A DNA stretch of 64,000 nucleotides from Aquimarina sp. AU58 (GTDB lineage: Bacteria > Bacteroidota > Bacteroidia > Flavobacteriales > Flavobacteriaceae): the NCBI RefSeq assembly GCF_900312745.1, contig NZ_OMPD01000014.1, positions 434,001 through 498,000 on the forward strand. Reading direction: 5' to 3'. The notes under the pieces were generated by a model, which did not search any database, was not told the DNA's origin, and was given only the letters and a program-made list of their open reading frames with translations. This document shows, one piece after another, positions 1 to 9,339 of the stretch. The position numbers and the translations under genes were made by a program. How positions within the stretch are numbered: the first letter of the stretch is position 1; each line of letters starts with the position of its first letter.

Positions 1-2
1 CT

Positions 3-3000
3 AATCTGGGAGTAGTCGTTAAAAAAGGACTTAATAATGCATATATGGTTACGGTTAATGATATTATTACCACCAGCCCTGTATCAAATGTAAAAGTAAC
101 TTTTTACAATTATCAGCAGCAAGAGATGGGAGTGGCGACTACCGATGCAGAAGGAATAACTGGTTTTGATGCAGATCGCCCGGCATATTTTGCTATTGCC
201 CAATCCGGAAAACAGCAAACCTATGTGAAATTAAATGATGGAAACGCATTATCGGTAAGCAAATTTGATGTTTCTGGAGTGAGATTACAAAAAGGAATCA
301 AAGGATATATTTACGGAGAACGTGGTGTTTGGCGTCCTGGAGACACCTTATTTTTATCTTTTATGCTTAATGATAATGCAAATAAATTACCCAAAGGACA
401 CCCGGTAAAATTTGAATTACGTGATCCATATGGTAAAGTGACTTACCAGGAAACAAAGACTAACGGTACCAACAATTTCTACAAATTTATTGTACATACT
501 TCTGATGAAGCGCCTACTGGTAATTGGCAAGCCAAAGTTAATGTTGGGGGAGCTAATTTTAGCAAAACACTTAAAATTGAAACCATAAAACCTAATCGTC
601 TTAAAATCAAAACGACTTTTGATGATGAAGTTTTGGGAGTTAATAAGAACATACAAGGTAATCTCGAAGTATTATGGTTACACGGTGCAATAGCAAAAAA
701 CCTGAAAACAGATATCAATGTTCGATTCAATCCAAAAACAACCCGTTTTAAAACCTTCCCGGGATATGTTTTTGATGATCCAACCCGTAGGTTTGGAACC
801 GAGGAACAAGAAGTATTTCAAGGGCAAATTTCTAACGAAGGAAAAGCGAGTTTTAGCCTTAGACCAAAACTAGAAAATAAAGCTGCAGGAATGCTAAAAG
901 CGTCTTTTATTACGAAAGTATATGAAAACGGAGGAGATTTTAGTACCGATGTGATTAGTAAAGAATTTTCTCCATATAGTACCTATATTGGAGTAAATGT
1001 TCCTAAAGGTGACAAAGCACGAGGGATGTTGTTAACCGATACAAAACATAATTTTGAAGTGGTTTCTGTAGATGACAAAGGAAACCCTAAATCGGTCAAA
1101 GACCTTGAAGTCTTTATCTATAAAGTCGATTGGAGATGGTGGTGGGATACATCAGAAGATAATCTGTCTTCTTATAATAGAGGATCATATCATAACGAAG
1201 TATTTAAGACCAAAGTAACAACTGGTAGTAATGGTAAAGCAAACTTCAATTTTGAATTAAAATACCCAGAGTGGGGAAGATATCTGGTAAGAGTAGTAGA
1301 TCCAAATGGAGGACATGCTACCGGAAAAATAATGTATATCGATTGGCCAGGTTGGGCTGGGAAATCACGTAAAAATGATCCTTCGGCGGCAACAATGTTG
1401 TTATTCTCTACAGATAAAAACACCTATAATGTTGGAGAGAAAGCTATTGTAACCTTTCCGTCTAGTGAAGGAGGAAGAGCATTAGTAACAGTAGAAAATG
1501 GTACCGAGGTACTATCTTCACAATGGGTAACTCCGCAAAAAGGAGAAACTAAGTTCGAATTACCCATCGAAGAATTATACACTCCCAATGTGTATATTCA
1601 TATTACATTATTACAACCACATGCAGATACAGCAAACGATTTACCAATACGTTTGTACGGGATCGTTCCAATTTCTGTTGAAGACCCAAATACCAAGGTG
1701 CAACCTAAGTTAACAATGCCAGATGTATTGCGACCAGAAGAAACAATCACACTGAAAGTTGGAGAAAATAATGGTAAATCTATGACCTATTCTATTGCTA
1801 TTGTAGATGAAGGTTTATTGGATTTAACACGATTTAAAACACCAAATCCCTGGAATAGTTTTTACGCACGTGAAGCACTTGGAGTAAAGACCTGGGATGT
1901 ATATGATGATGTAATTGGAGCCTATGGCGGAAGCATTAATCAGGTATTTAGTATTGGTGGTGATGCAGAAGCAGGGGGTAGTAAATCAAAAAAAGCGAAC
2001 AGATTTAAACCTATGGTTGTTTTTAAAGGGCCATTTGAACTTAAAAAAGGAGAGACACGTGCTCATAAAATTAAAATTCCAAAATATGTAGGATCTGTAC
2101 GTACCATGATAGTGGCTTCAGATGCAGAAAAGGCAGCTTATGGTAGTGTAGACAAGACTACACCAGTACGTAAACCACTAATGGTTCTAACTTCAATTCC
2201 TCGTAAAATTACTCCGGGAGAAAAAGTAACCATACCGGTTACCGTTTTTGCGATGGAAAATAAAGTGAAAAATGTAACTGTTACCTTAAAGCCTAATAAA
2301 GGATTTACAGTGATTGGTGAGGCACAACAAAAACTATCGTTCCCTCAACCCGATGAGAAAATGGCCTATTTTGATATCGAAGTGTTAGAAGGAGCTTCTC
2401 TTACAGATATCGAAGTAGTGGCCAGTGGTGGTGGAGAAAAAGCATCATACAAGGTTCCAATCAATATAGTGAACCCAAATCCAATGACAACAGAAGTTAC
2501 TTCGATTGTTCTAGAACCTAATAGTGAACAGGAAGTAGACTTTGCAGCATTTGGAATTGATGGAAGTAACAGTGCAACGATTGAATTTTCATCATTACCA
2601 CCAATGAATTTCGAAAGTAGATTAAGCTACCTGATTCGTTATCCACATGGTTGTGTTGAACAAACAACTTCGGCGGCATTCCCACAATTGTATCTCGGCG
2701 AAGTCTTCAATTTATCATCTGATAAAAAGCAGAAAATACAGAAAAATATAGAAGCCGCAATGTATAGACTAAAACGTTTTATACAACCTAATGGCGGGAT
2801 GTCATATTGGCCGGGATATAGTAACCCAAATGATTGGGGGACTACCTATGCTGGTCATTTCTTGCTTGAAGCAAACAAACAAGGGTATGTATTACCAATA
2901 GGTTTTAAAAGTAGCTGGATTAATTATCAACAGCAACAGGCTAAACGATGGAGAAGCGGCAATAATGACTTGGCGCAAGCCTATCGATTATATACATTAG

Positions 3001-3977
3001 CACTCGCCGGTAGTCCTGATCTATCCTCGATGAACAGATTAAGAGAGACTTCGGGATTATCTAATGACGCCAAATTGAGATTAGCAGCAGCTTATGGGTT
3101 AATTACTCAAATAAAAGCAGCAAATCAATTGCTTAATTCGGCAAATATTGATTTTCAGCCAAGAAATAATAATCATTACACCTATGGATCTACAAGTCGA
3201 AATCGGGCAATGGCACTAGAAACACTTGTAGCTTTAGACCAAAAAGCGAAAGCGCAGAAAGTAGCAGTAGATTTAGCAAAAGAATTATCTTCCAAAAACT
3301 GGATGAGTACACAAACTACATCCTACGCATTAATGGCAATGGCAAAATATGCAGCCTATGTAGGCGGTAAAGGAGTAAACATAAACTATATTCTTAACGG
3401 AAAATCAACAAATGCCAATACAGATAAAACATTGGCTACTTCTGGTGAAATATCTATTTTAAAAAACAATAAACTAGTGCTTAAAAACAATAAGGATAAC
3501 ACCATTTTTGTGCAAATTGCAACAAGTGGAATTCTACCTGTTGGTAAGGAAAAAGTAATTCAAAGTAAGTTTAAGGCAATTGTAGATTATAAGACCAGGG
3601 ATGGTAATATAATCAATCCGATTCTATTAACCCAAGGAACAGATTTTGTGGCAGAAGTAACGATTACTAATACTACAGGTTCTAAAGTAAAAGATGTTGC
3701 ATTGACCGAAATTTTCCCTTCAGGGTGGGAAGTAGTCAATACACGATTTACAGATTTTGGATCGTTTAAAGCTAATGCTGTTACTCATACCGATATACGT
3801 GATGATAGAGTGAATTTCTATTTTGATCTAAAACCAAACGAAAGTAAAACAATGACCATTTTATTAAATGCTTCTTATTTGGGTAAATACTATCTTCCTG
3901 GTATTCAATGTGAGGCCATGTATGATAATGATTATTTAGTAAGAAGTAAAGGAAAATGGGTTGATGTGGTGAAGTAG
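3..3977 (+). CDS. Alpha-2-macroglobulin family protein (5'-truncated)
   Basis: The reading frame is already open at base 3, so the N-terminus lies outside the window; about 1324 residues are present. The protein is a chain of macroglobulin (MG) beta domains followed by the thioester domain. The thioester motif Cys-Val-Glu-Gln is intact at 2652-2663 (context HGCVEQTTS), so the protein should form the internal Cys-Gln thioester that traps attacking proteases covalently. After it come an alpha-helical TED region and a C-terminal beta domain. Bacterial members are periplasmic lipoproteins, usually encoded next to penicillin-binding protein 1C, and are thought to protect the envelope after peptidoglycan damage. 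PBP1C is indeed downstream here, but four unrelated genes separate the pair. Family assignment is strong; the anchor and signal peptide cannot be seen. Confidence 0.93.
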   Translation, partial: NLGVVVKKGLNNAYMVTVNDIITTSPVSNVKVTFYNYQQQEMGVATTDAEGITGFDADRPAYFAIAQSGKQQTYVKLNDGNALSVSKFDVSGVRLQKGIKGYIYGERGVWRPGDTLFLSFMLNDNANKLPKGHPVKFELRDPYGKVTYQETKTNGTNNFYKFIVHTSDEAPTGNWQAKVNVGGANFSKTLKIETIKPNRLKIKTTFDDEVLGVNKNIQGNLEVLWLHGAIAKNLKTDINVRFNPKTTRFKTFPGYVFDDPTRRFGTEEQEVFQGQISNEGKASFSLRPKLENKAAGMLKASFITKVYENGGDFSTDVISKEFSPYSTYIGVNVPKGDKARGMLLTDTKHNFEVVSVDDKGNPKSVKDLEVFIYKVDWRWWWDTSEDNLSSYNRGSYHNEVFKTKVTTGSNGKANFNFELKYPEWGRYLVRVVDPNGGHATGKIMYIDWPGWAGKSRKNDPSAATMLLFSTDKNTYNVGEKAIVTFPSSEGGRALVTVENGTEVLSSQWVTPQKGETKFELPIEELYTPNVYIHITLLQPHADTANDLPIRLYGIVPISVEDPNTKVQPKLTMPDVLRPEETITLKVGENNGKSMTYSIAIVDEGLLDLTRFKTPNPWNSFYAREALGVKTWDVYDDVIGAYGGSINQVFSIGGDAEAGGSKSKKANRFKPMVVFKGPFELKKGETRAHKIKIPKYVGSVRTMIVASDAEKAAYGSVDKTTPVRKPLMVLTSIPRKITPGEKVTIPVTVFAMENKVKNVTVTLKPNKGFTVIGEAQQKLSFPQPDEKMAYFDIEVLEGASLTDIEVVASGGGEKASYKVPINIVNPNPMTTEVTSIVLEPNSEQEVDFAAFGIDGSNSATIEFSSLPPMNFESRLSYLIRYPHGCVEQTTSAAFPQLYLGEVFNLSSDKKQKIQKNIEAAMYRLKRFIQPNGGMSYWPGYSNPNDWGTTYAGHFLLEANKQGYVLPIGFKSSWINYQQQQAKRWRSGNNDLAQAYRLYTLALAGSPDLSSMNRLRETSGLSNDAKLRLAAAYGLITQIKAANQLLNSANIDFQPRNNNHYTYGSTSRNRAMALETLVALDQKAKAQKVAVDLAKELSSKNWMSTQTTSYALMAMAKYAAYVGGKGVNINYILNGKSTNANTDKTLATSGEISILKNNKLVLKNNKDNTIFVQIATSGILPVGKEKVIQSKFKAIVDYKTRDGNIINPILLTQGTDFVAEVTITNTTGSKVKDVALTEIFPSGWEVVNTRFTDFGSFKANAVTHTDIRDDRVNFYFDLKPNESKTMTILLNASYLGKYYLPGIQCEAMYDNDYLVRSKGKWVDVVK

Positions 3978-4035
3978 ATTAAAAAGTTTGGCCAAAAATA
4001 ATCTCTTTAATCCGAATTATAATAGTACTAATATT

Positions 4036-4548
4036 ATGAAAAAACACCTGCTTAAATACATAGCTCTCTTTGTCATAGGATTGTATTCTTCTCAAGTCAT
4101 TGCATGTGATTGCGATTGCAAGGGAGATTGCTCATTTTCCTCAGTTTCGACAGGAGGGTTTGTTGCTCTGGTAAAAGTAATTGAGTATTCTGAATTTTTG
4201 GAGTTTGAAGATGATGGAAAATTGAAGAAAATGCCTTTGGCGATGAAAGTAGAAGTTATTAAAAAATATAAAGGTGAAGATACCCGTAAAACCATACAAA
4301 TTTGGGGAGATAACGGAATGCTATGTCGGCCATATACCGATTATTTTAAAATTGGAAACCATTATTTAATTGCCCCAAACAAAATCTGGAAGGATTCTGA
4401 AAATGGAAAAGTAAATGATTATGATTTCTTTGCATGTGAGACTGGTTTTTTGGATGTTGATCTTAAAAAAAAGATGGTCCATGGAGCATATTCCAAAAGC
4501 ATAAATAAAATTTCATTAGATAAAATAGAAACCACTTTAAGTAAGTAA
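4036..4548 (+). CDS. Secreted Cys-rich protein, possible NTR/TIMP-like fold
   Basis: The start at 4036 is preferred over an in-frame one at 3988 because it opens directly into a signal peptide (MKKHLLKYIALFVIGLYSS). The mature protein begins with a dense cysteine cluster (CDCDCKGDC) and continues into a beta-rich region with a 'FVALVKVI...VEVIKKYKG' segment, a central GDNGMLC and a later ACETGF. That spacing of cysteines with 'alternating strand' segments resembles the netrin/TIMP-like proteins common in Bacteroidetes, but I cannot confirm the fold. About 170 residues. It lies 58 bases after the macroglobulin stop and may be cotranscribed. Function unknown. Confidence 0.7.
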   Translation: MKKHLLKYIALFVIGLYSSQVIACDCDCKGDCSFSSVSTGGFVALVKVIEYSEFLEFEDDGKLKKMPLAMKVEVIKKYKGEDTRKTIQIWGDNGMLCRPYTDYFKIGNHYLIAPNKIWKDSENGKVNDYDFFACETGFLDVDLKKKMVHGAYSKSINKISLDKIETTLSK

Positions 4549-4577
4549 AAATTGTTCCCGCAATAGTTGATAAAATA

Positions 4578-4871
4578 ATGATTTTAGAGCAAGCAATTTT
4601 ATATATAAAACCTGGAGAATCAGAAGCTTTTGAGAAAGCTTTTAAAGAAGCTCAAAAAATCATTTCTACTATGAAAGGATATATTAGGCATGATGTATTG
4701 AAATGTATAGAAGAAAATGATAAATATATATTGTTGGTAGAGTGGAAAACGATTGAGGATCATGAAACAGGTTTCAGAACATCTGAAGAGTACCAACAAT
4801 GGAAAAAATTATTACATCATTTTTATGACCCTTTTCCTGTAGTGCAACATTATGAATCTATATTGTCCTGA
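4578..4871 (+). CDS. Antibiotic biosynthesis monooxygenase (ABM) domain protein
   Basis: A 97-residue protein with the complete single ABM/dimeric alpha-beta barrel pattern: an N-terminal strand (MILEQAILYIKPG), a helix rich in charged residues (ESEAFEKAFKEAQKIISTMKGYIRHDVLKC), a strand with 'YILLVEWKTIEDHETGF' and the C-terminal 'YQQWKKLLHHFYDPFPVVQHYE' segment. Members are small cytosolic dimers that act as cofactor-free monooxygenases, heme-degrading enzymes or simple stress proteins. Nothing in the sequence chooses between these. It starts 29 bases after the preceding stop. Confidence 0.85.
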   Translation: MILEQAILYIKPGESEAFEKAFKEAQKIISTMKGYIRHDVLKCIEENDKYILLVEWKTIEDHETGFRTSEEYQQWKKLLHHFYDPFPVVQHYESILS

Positions 4872-4952
4872 TATAGCAAAGCGGTTATTTTAACTTAACC
4901 ATAAAGCAACATATTGTTTTTTTTATTACCATTGTCGAAAAGTCGAAAATAT

Positions 4953-5723
4953 ATGAATACTAAGTTTTATAAGCTCTTATTAGGTCTTTTTGGTTTGATA
5001 AGTATTTATTCCTGTAAGCAACAATCGATTTCTGTAAATAAGATCTCAGCAATTCAACAAAAAATTGATTCCACAATAGTTGCAGATAAAGCTATAGATT
5101 CATTTATTGCACCTTTCCGAGATCATTTAAATAAAACTTTGGATGCTACACTGTGTATTGCTGAGGTAGATTTTACTAAACACGATGAAAAATTAGAAAG
5201 CAAATTAGGTAACCTTATAGCAGATATTTCTTTACACCAGGTAGAACCGATTTTTAAAAAGAGATATAATAAAGAAATTGATTTTGTATTATTAAATCAT
5301 GGGGGTCTACGGGCACCAATTCTTAAAGGGCCGGTTACTGCTAGAACAGCCTTTGAAGTGATGCCTTTTGAAAATGAATTGGTAGTAACAGAATTATCTT
5401 ATGAAAAAGTACGGGAGTTAGTTTCTTATTTGACCGAAAAACAACGAGCACACCCTGTTTCTAATTTACAACTCAGTATTGTAAAACAATCAAAAGAAGT
5501 ACAAAAATTAATTATTAATGGTGAATCAATACAAAAAGATAAAACCTATTTAGTACTTACTACAGATTATTTGCAACAAGGAGGAGATAGTATGAATTTC
5601 TTTAAAGACCCTATACAATTATATAAAACAGATTATAAATTCAGAAATGCACTAATCGATTATTTTAAATCAATAGACACCTTAAAAGTACAACTCGATA
5701 AAAGAATGAGATATGCAGAATAG
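4953..5723 (+). CDS. 5'-nucleotidase C-terminal domain lipoprotein
   Basis: I start at 4953 (MNTKFYKLLLGLFGLISIYSC) rather than at an in-frame ATG at 4914, because it gives a clean lipoprotein signal with lipobox IYSC. The mature part, about 230 residues, matches the substrate-specificity domain that forms the C-terminal half of UshA-type 5'-nucleotidases ('LGNLIADI', 'DFVLLNHGGLRAPILKGPVTARTAFEVMPFENELVV', 'YLVLTTDYLQQGGDSM'). The catalytic metallophosphatase half is a separate gene that overlaps this one by 11 bases, in the reverse of the usual domain order. The two products presumably cooperate in the periplasm on nucleotides or nucleotide sugars. Confidence 0.88.
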   Translation: MNTKFYKLLLGLFGLISIYSCKQQSISVNKISAIQQKIDSTIVADKAIDSFIAPFRDHLNKTLDATLCIAEVDFTKHDEKLESKLGNLIADISLHQVEPIFKKRYNKEIDFVLLNHGGLRAPILKGPVTARTAFEVMPFENELVVTELSYEKVRELVSYLTEKQRAHPVSNLQLSIVKQSKEVQKLIINGESIQKDKTYLVLTTDYLQQGGDSMNFFKDPIQLYKTDYKFRNALIDYFKSIDTLKVQLDKRMRYAE

Positions 5724-6630
5724 GAGAAGATTTATACAGCAAATAGCATCGGCAACAGCTTTAGCTAGTTTAGGAGGGGGAAGCTTAGTATCCTGTGTTA
5801 AACCAACATCAAAAAAGATAACAGTACTACATACCAACGATGTACATAGCCAGATTGACCCTCTACCAAATAATCATTATAAATACCCGGGATTAGGAGG
5901 ATTTGCCAGAAGAGCATCGATTATAGAAAAAGTACGAAAAGAAAATCCCAATACTATTTTATTAGATGCAGGGGATATCTTTCAAGGTACTCCATATTTT
6001 AATTATTATGGTGGGGAAATTGAATTTAAACTAATGTCAAAACTAAACTATGATCTTGCTACCATTGGAAATCATGATTTTGATAATGGAATAAATGGAT
6101 TATTGAACCAATTGCCTAATGCAACTTTTGATTTTGTATCTGCCAACTATGATTTTAAAAATACGGTGCTAGATGGTTTAGTAAAACCATATAAAATATT
6201 AATTAGAGATGGGATTAAAATCGGAGTCTTTGGATTAGGAGTCGAACTGGAAGGTTTAGTGAATAAAAGTTTATATAAAGAAACCCAATATCTCGACCCT
6301 ATCGAAATTGCTCAAGATATCACCAGAATATTAAAAGAAGAGCAGCATTGCGACCTTGTGATTTGCCTTTCTCATATTGGATATGAGTATAAAAATGCTC
6401 AAGATGTAGTTTCTGACCTTCATCTAGCCAAAAAGACAAAAGATATCGACCTGATTATAGGCGGTCATACACATACATTATTACCGAAACCAGTAATTGT
6501 AGATAATGTAATAGGAGAAAAAGTACTCATTAACCAATGTGGTAAAAGCGGAGTGTATATGGGGCAAATTGATTTTTATTTTGACACCAACAGGAATAAA
6601 ACAGCAGAAGGAAGATCAATAGAGGTTTAA
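5713..6630 (+). CDS. Metallophosphatase, 5'-nucleotidase catalytic domain
   Basis: A 305-residue calcineurin-like phosphoesterase with the ordered metal-binding motifs LHTNDVHSQ, DAGDIFQGTP, TIGNHDFDNG, SHIGYE and GGHTHT. The N-terminus carries a twin-arginine signal (NRRRFIQQ followed by a small-residue hydrophobic stretch), which suggests folded export with metals bound. It lacks the C-terminal substrate domain of UshA; that domain is the upstream overlapping gene. The start at 5713 lies inside the upstream coding end (11-base overlap), which indicates translational coupling. The expected activity is hydrolysis of nucleotide monophosphates or related phosphoesters in the periplasm. Confidence 0.9.
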   Translation: MQNRRRFIQQIASATALASLGGGSLVSCVKPTSKKITVLHTNDVHSQIDPLPNNHYKYPGLGGFARRASIIEKVRKENPNTILLDAGDIFQGTPYFNYYGGEIEFKLMSKLNYDLATIGNHDFDNGINGLLNQLPNATFDFVSANYDFKNTVLDGLVKPYKILIRDGIKIGVFGLGVELEGLVNKSLYKETQYLDPIEIAQDITRILKEEQHCDLVICLSHIGYEYKNAQDVVSDLHLAKKTKDIDLIIGGHTHTLLPKPVIVDNVIGEKVLINQCGKSGVYMGQIDFYFDTNRNKTAEGRSIEV

Positions 6631-6670
6631 AATACTTTTTTGAATAATATATATTCATCCATCATACACA

Positions 6671-6835
6671 TTGAACTCATCTTGACTTTTTGTTTTTAAC
6701 CGAAAATGAAGTGAAATTTGACCAGATGAGATGCTTTTTGAAAGTCATAGCAGGGCCTACGGCTAAAAAAAGTAACGAAATATGGGTGAAATTCAACCAT
6801 TTTTTAGGAAATAGAAAAAGTCAAGATGAGTTCAT
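6671..6835. repeat. Palindromic ~165-bp element (copy 1)
   Basis: A 20-base perfect inverted repeat, TGAACTCATCTTGACTTTTT at 6672-6691 and its complement at 6815-6834, bounds an imperfectly self-complementary interior with a central CATAGC...CTACGG core near 6746-6762. A diverged second copy is at 53829-53987 in the same orientation. The right arm contains the ATG of the PBP1C gene (6826). It resembles a small non-autonomous palindromic element (MITE- or REP-like); no transposase is present in the window. Confidence 0.65.
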
Positions 6836-9186
6836 TGCTTAAAAACATAAAAAACTATATAAACACCCATCCAAAACGCTTCTTAATTCTTGGAGTAGCG
6901 TTGATTGTATATTATTTTTTATTACCAAGACCATTATTTGATGATCCCACTGCAACAGTAATTGAGACCAGAAACGGTGAATTATTAGGTGCCAAAATTG
7001 CATCTGATGGGCAATGGCGTTTTCCTCAGACCGATAGTGTACCCAAAAAATTTGAACGATGTATCATTGCATTTGAAGATCAGCAATTTTATAGACATTT
7101 TGGATTTAACCCTGTTGCGATGGGAGAAGCAATTATCGAAAATAGTAGTGCAGGTAAAGTGGTTAGAGGAGGAAGTACAATTACTCAACAGGTTATTCGT
7201 TTGGCACGAAAAGGTAAAAAACGCACCTATTTTGAAAAACTAAAAGAATTAATACTGGCCACACGACTGGAGTTTGGAGCTTCTAAAGAAGAGATTTTGA
7301 AACTATACGCATCTCATGCTCCTTTTGGTGGTAACGTGGTGGGAATCGATATGGCAGCCTGGCGTTATTTTGGATTACCCGCGCATCAATTATCCTGGGC
7401 AGAGACCGCAACACTTGCGGTATTACCAAATGCCCCTTCTTTAATCTACCCTGGAAAAAATCAAATTAAATTATTAAAGAAAAGAAACCGATTGCTTCTT
7501 ACGCTTTTAGAAGAAGAAACCATTGATTCATTAACATATCAACTATCAATAAGCGAAACACTACCTAAGAAGCCATACTTTTTACCGCAAACAACTCCGC
7601 ATTTATTAGAAAGATTAGCAAAAAAACATGAAGGCAAGAGAGTACAAACTACAATCGATCCAATACTACAAAAACAGGTTAATCGAGTGGTTAAAAGACA
7701 CTATGAGGTATTAAAACAAAATGAAGTACATAATATGGCAGTTTTGATTTTGGATGTTGATACCAGAGAAGTACTAAGTTATGTGGGGAATTCACCAACA
7801 GATAAAGCGCATCAAAAGGATGTAGATATTATCAAGGCAGGCCGCAGTACGGGAAGTACATTAAAACCATTATTATATGCTGCAATGATGGATAAAGGCG
7901 AATTGTTACCAGAACAATTGGTTTCTGATATTCCTACAGTAATTTCGGGGTATAATCCCAAGAATTTTGATGAAAGCTATAGTGGTGCTGTTGCAGCAAA
8001 TCGAGCTTTGGCACGTTCTTTAAATATACCAGCAGTTCGATTATTACAAAAATATGGTTTACAGAGATTTAGAGATGAAATGAATACATTTCAAATTAGA
8101 GATTTGAGATATGGGGCTGACCATTATGGATTGTCATTGATTGTTGGAGGAGCAGAAGGAAACCTTTGGGATCTTAGTAAAACATATGCAGGTTTTGCGG
8201 GTACGTTAAATCACTATCAAAGTACCTCTAGTGAATATTTTACCAAAGAATTTACCGAACCAATCGTTTTGGCTGAAAGGGAAGTAGATTTTGGTAAAAG
8301 AACACAACAAAAACCAGTATATGGTGCCGGGAGCATTTGGTTAACCTTTGAGGCTATGAAAAAAGTAAACCGACCAGAAGGTGATGAAGCCTGGGAATTC
8401 TATGATTCTTCTAGAGAGATTGCCTGGAAAACAGGAACCAGCTTTGGTAATAGGGATGCCTGGGCAATTGGTGCTAGCCAAAAGTATGTGGTAGGAATTT
8501 GGATTGGCAATGCCGATGGAGAAGGACGACCAGAACTCACAGGATTAAATTCGGCTGCACCTGTTTTATTTGATGTATATAATCTATTGCCAAAATCTAA
8601 GTGGTTCCCTGCTCCTTATGATGATCTAATTACTGTTACGGTCTGTACTAAAAGTGGTTTTTTGGCGGGTAGTAATTGTCCAACCAAACTAATAGATGTT
8701 CCCGTTTCGGAAACCAGAACCAAACCTTGTCCATACCATCAATTAGTACACTTGGATAGGACAAGGCAATACAGAGTAAATTCTTCTTGTGAACCTGTTG
8801 GTAATATGATTCATGAATCTTGGTTTGTTCTACCACCGTTACAAGAGTATTTTTTTAAAACAGCTAATTCTGATTATCGATCCTTACCACCATATCGACC
8901 CGATTGTATAAAAGAATCTCAGGAACGAATGGATTTTATTTTTCCAAAACCTAATAGTAGTGTATATTTACCTAAAGGATTTGATGGTAAAACTAATGAG
9001 GTAATTCTTAAAATTGCACATACAAATCCCGAAACCCGTGTATTTTGGTATATAGATCATCAATTTGTTGGCACAACTAAGCAGTTTCATGAAATGCCTG
9101 TAGCCCCTAAACCAGGAATACATATTATTACCGTTTTAGACGAAAAAGGAAATGAATTAAAACGGAAAATAGAAATCAAAGATTGA
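6826..9186 (+). CDS. pbpC: Penicillin-binding protein 1C
   Basis: A bifunctional peptidoglycan glycosyltransferase/transpeptidase of 786 residues. A single membrane anchor (about 17-36) precedes a GT51 domain with catalytic Glu84 in FEDQQFYRHFG and the GSTITQQ motif. The transpeptidase domain has active-site Ser344 in STLK and the KTGTS box at 535. The C-terminal ~100 residues match the beta-sandwich tail typical of PBP1C (BiPBP_C: 'ISFPKPNSSVYLP'-like region and 'VFWYIDHQFVGTT'). Length is normal for the family. The start codon lies inside the right arm of a palindromic element, which could pair with the left arm in mRNA and limit translation. In many bacteria this gene pairs with an alpha-2-macroglobulin gene, here located 2.8 kb upstream. 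Confidence 0.95.
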   Translation: MSSLLKNIKNYINTHPKRFLILGVALIVYYFLLPRPLFDDPTATVIETRNGELLGAKIASDGQWRFPQTDSVPKKFERCIIAFEDQQFYRHFGFNPVAMGEAIIENSSAGKVVRGGSTITQQVIRLARKGKKRTYFEKLKELILATRLEFGASKEEILKLYASHAPFGGNVVGIDMAAWRYFGLPAHQLSWAETATLAVLPNAPSLIYPGKNQIKLLKKRNRLLLTLLEEETIDSLTYQLSISETLPKKPYFLPQTTPHLLERLAKKHEGKRVQTTIDPILQKQVNRVVKRHYEVLKQNEVHNMAVLILDVDTREVLSYVGNSPTDKAHQKDVDIIKAGRSTGSTLKPLLYAAMMDKGELLPEQLVSDIPTVISGYNPKNFDESYSGAVAANRALARSLNIPAVRLLQKYGLQRFRDEMNTFQIRDLRYGADHYGLSLIVGGAEGNLWDLSKTYAGFAGTLNHYQSTSSEYFTKEFTEPIVLAEREVDFGKRTQQKPVYGAGSIWLTFEAMKKVNRPEGDEAWEFYDSSREIAWKTGTSFGNRDAWAIGASQKYVVGIWIGNADGEGRPELTGLNSAAPVLFDVYNLLPKSKWFPAPYDDLITVTVCTKSGFLAGSNCPTKLIDVPVSETRTKPCPYHQLVHLDRTRQYRVNSSCEPVGNMIHESWFVLPPLQEYFFKTANSDYRSLPPYRPDCIKESQERMDFIFPKPNSSVYLPKGFDGKTNEVILKIAHTNPETRVFWYIDHQFVGTTKQFHEMPVAPKPGIHIITVLDEKGNELKRKIEIKD

Positions 9187-9239
9187 TTTTGATTTAATCC
9201 CGTAATTACTCTGTTTTTTCCACGTAAGCAATCTAAAAC

Positions 9240-9289
9240 AAGTTGTTAACAAAATTGTAAAACATTGCAATTTTGTGTTAAAACAACTT
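9240..9289. promoter_or_regulatory. Long inverted repeat downstream of pbpC
   Basis: Left arm AAGTTGTTAACAAAATTG (9240-9257) is complementary to the right arm at 9268-9289, apart from a few unpaired bases in the right arm, with a 10-base loop. It lies 54 bases after the pbpC stop and 105 bases before the protease start. It could end the pbpC transcript, although no T-run follows, or act as a binding site for a regulator of the protease. Confidence 0.45.
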
Positions 9290-9339
9290 ATTTGTTAAAT
9301 TTTGAACAATTCTCTTGTTATCTTAGAATCAACATTTTA

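Noticed and set aside
4953-6630. A frameshifted single UshA-type 5'-nucleotidase
   Set aside because: The two halves occur in the reverse of the normal domain order and each has its own export signal, so they are two genes and not one broken one.
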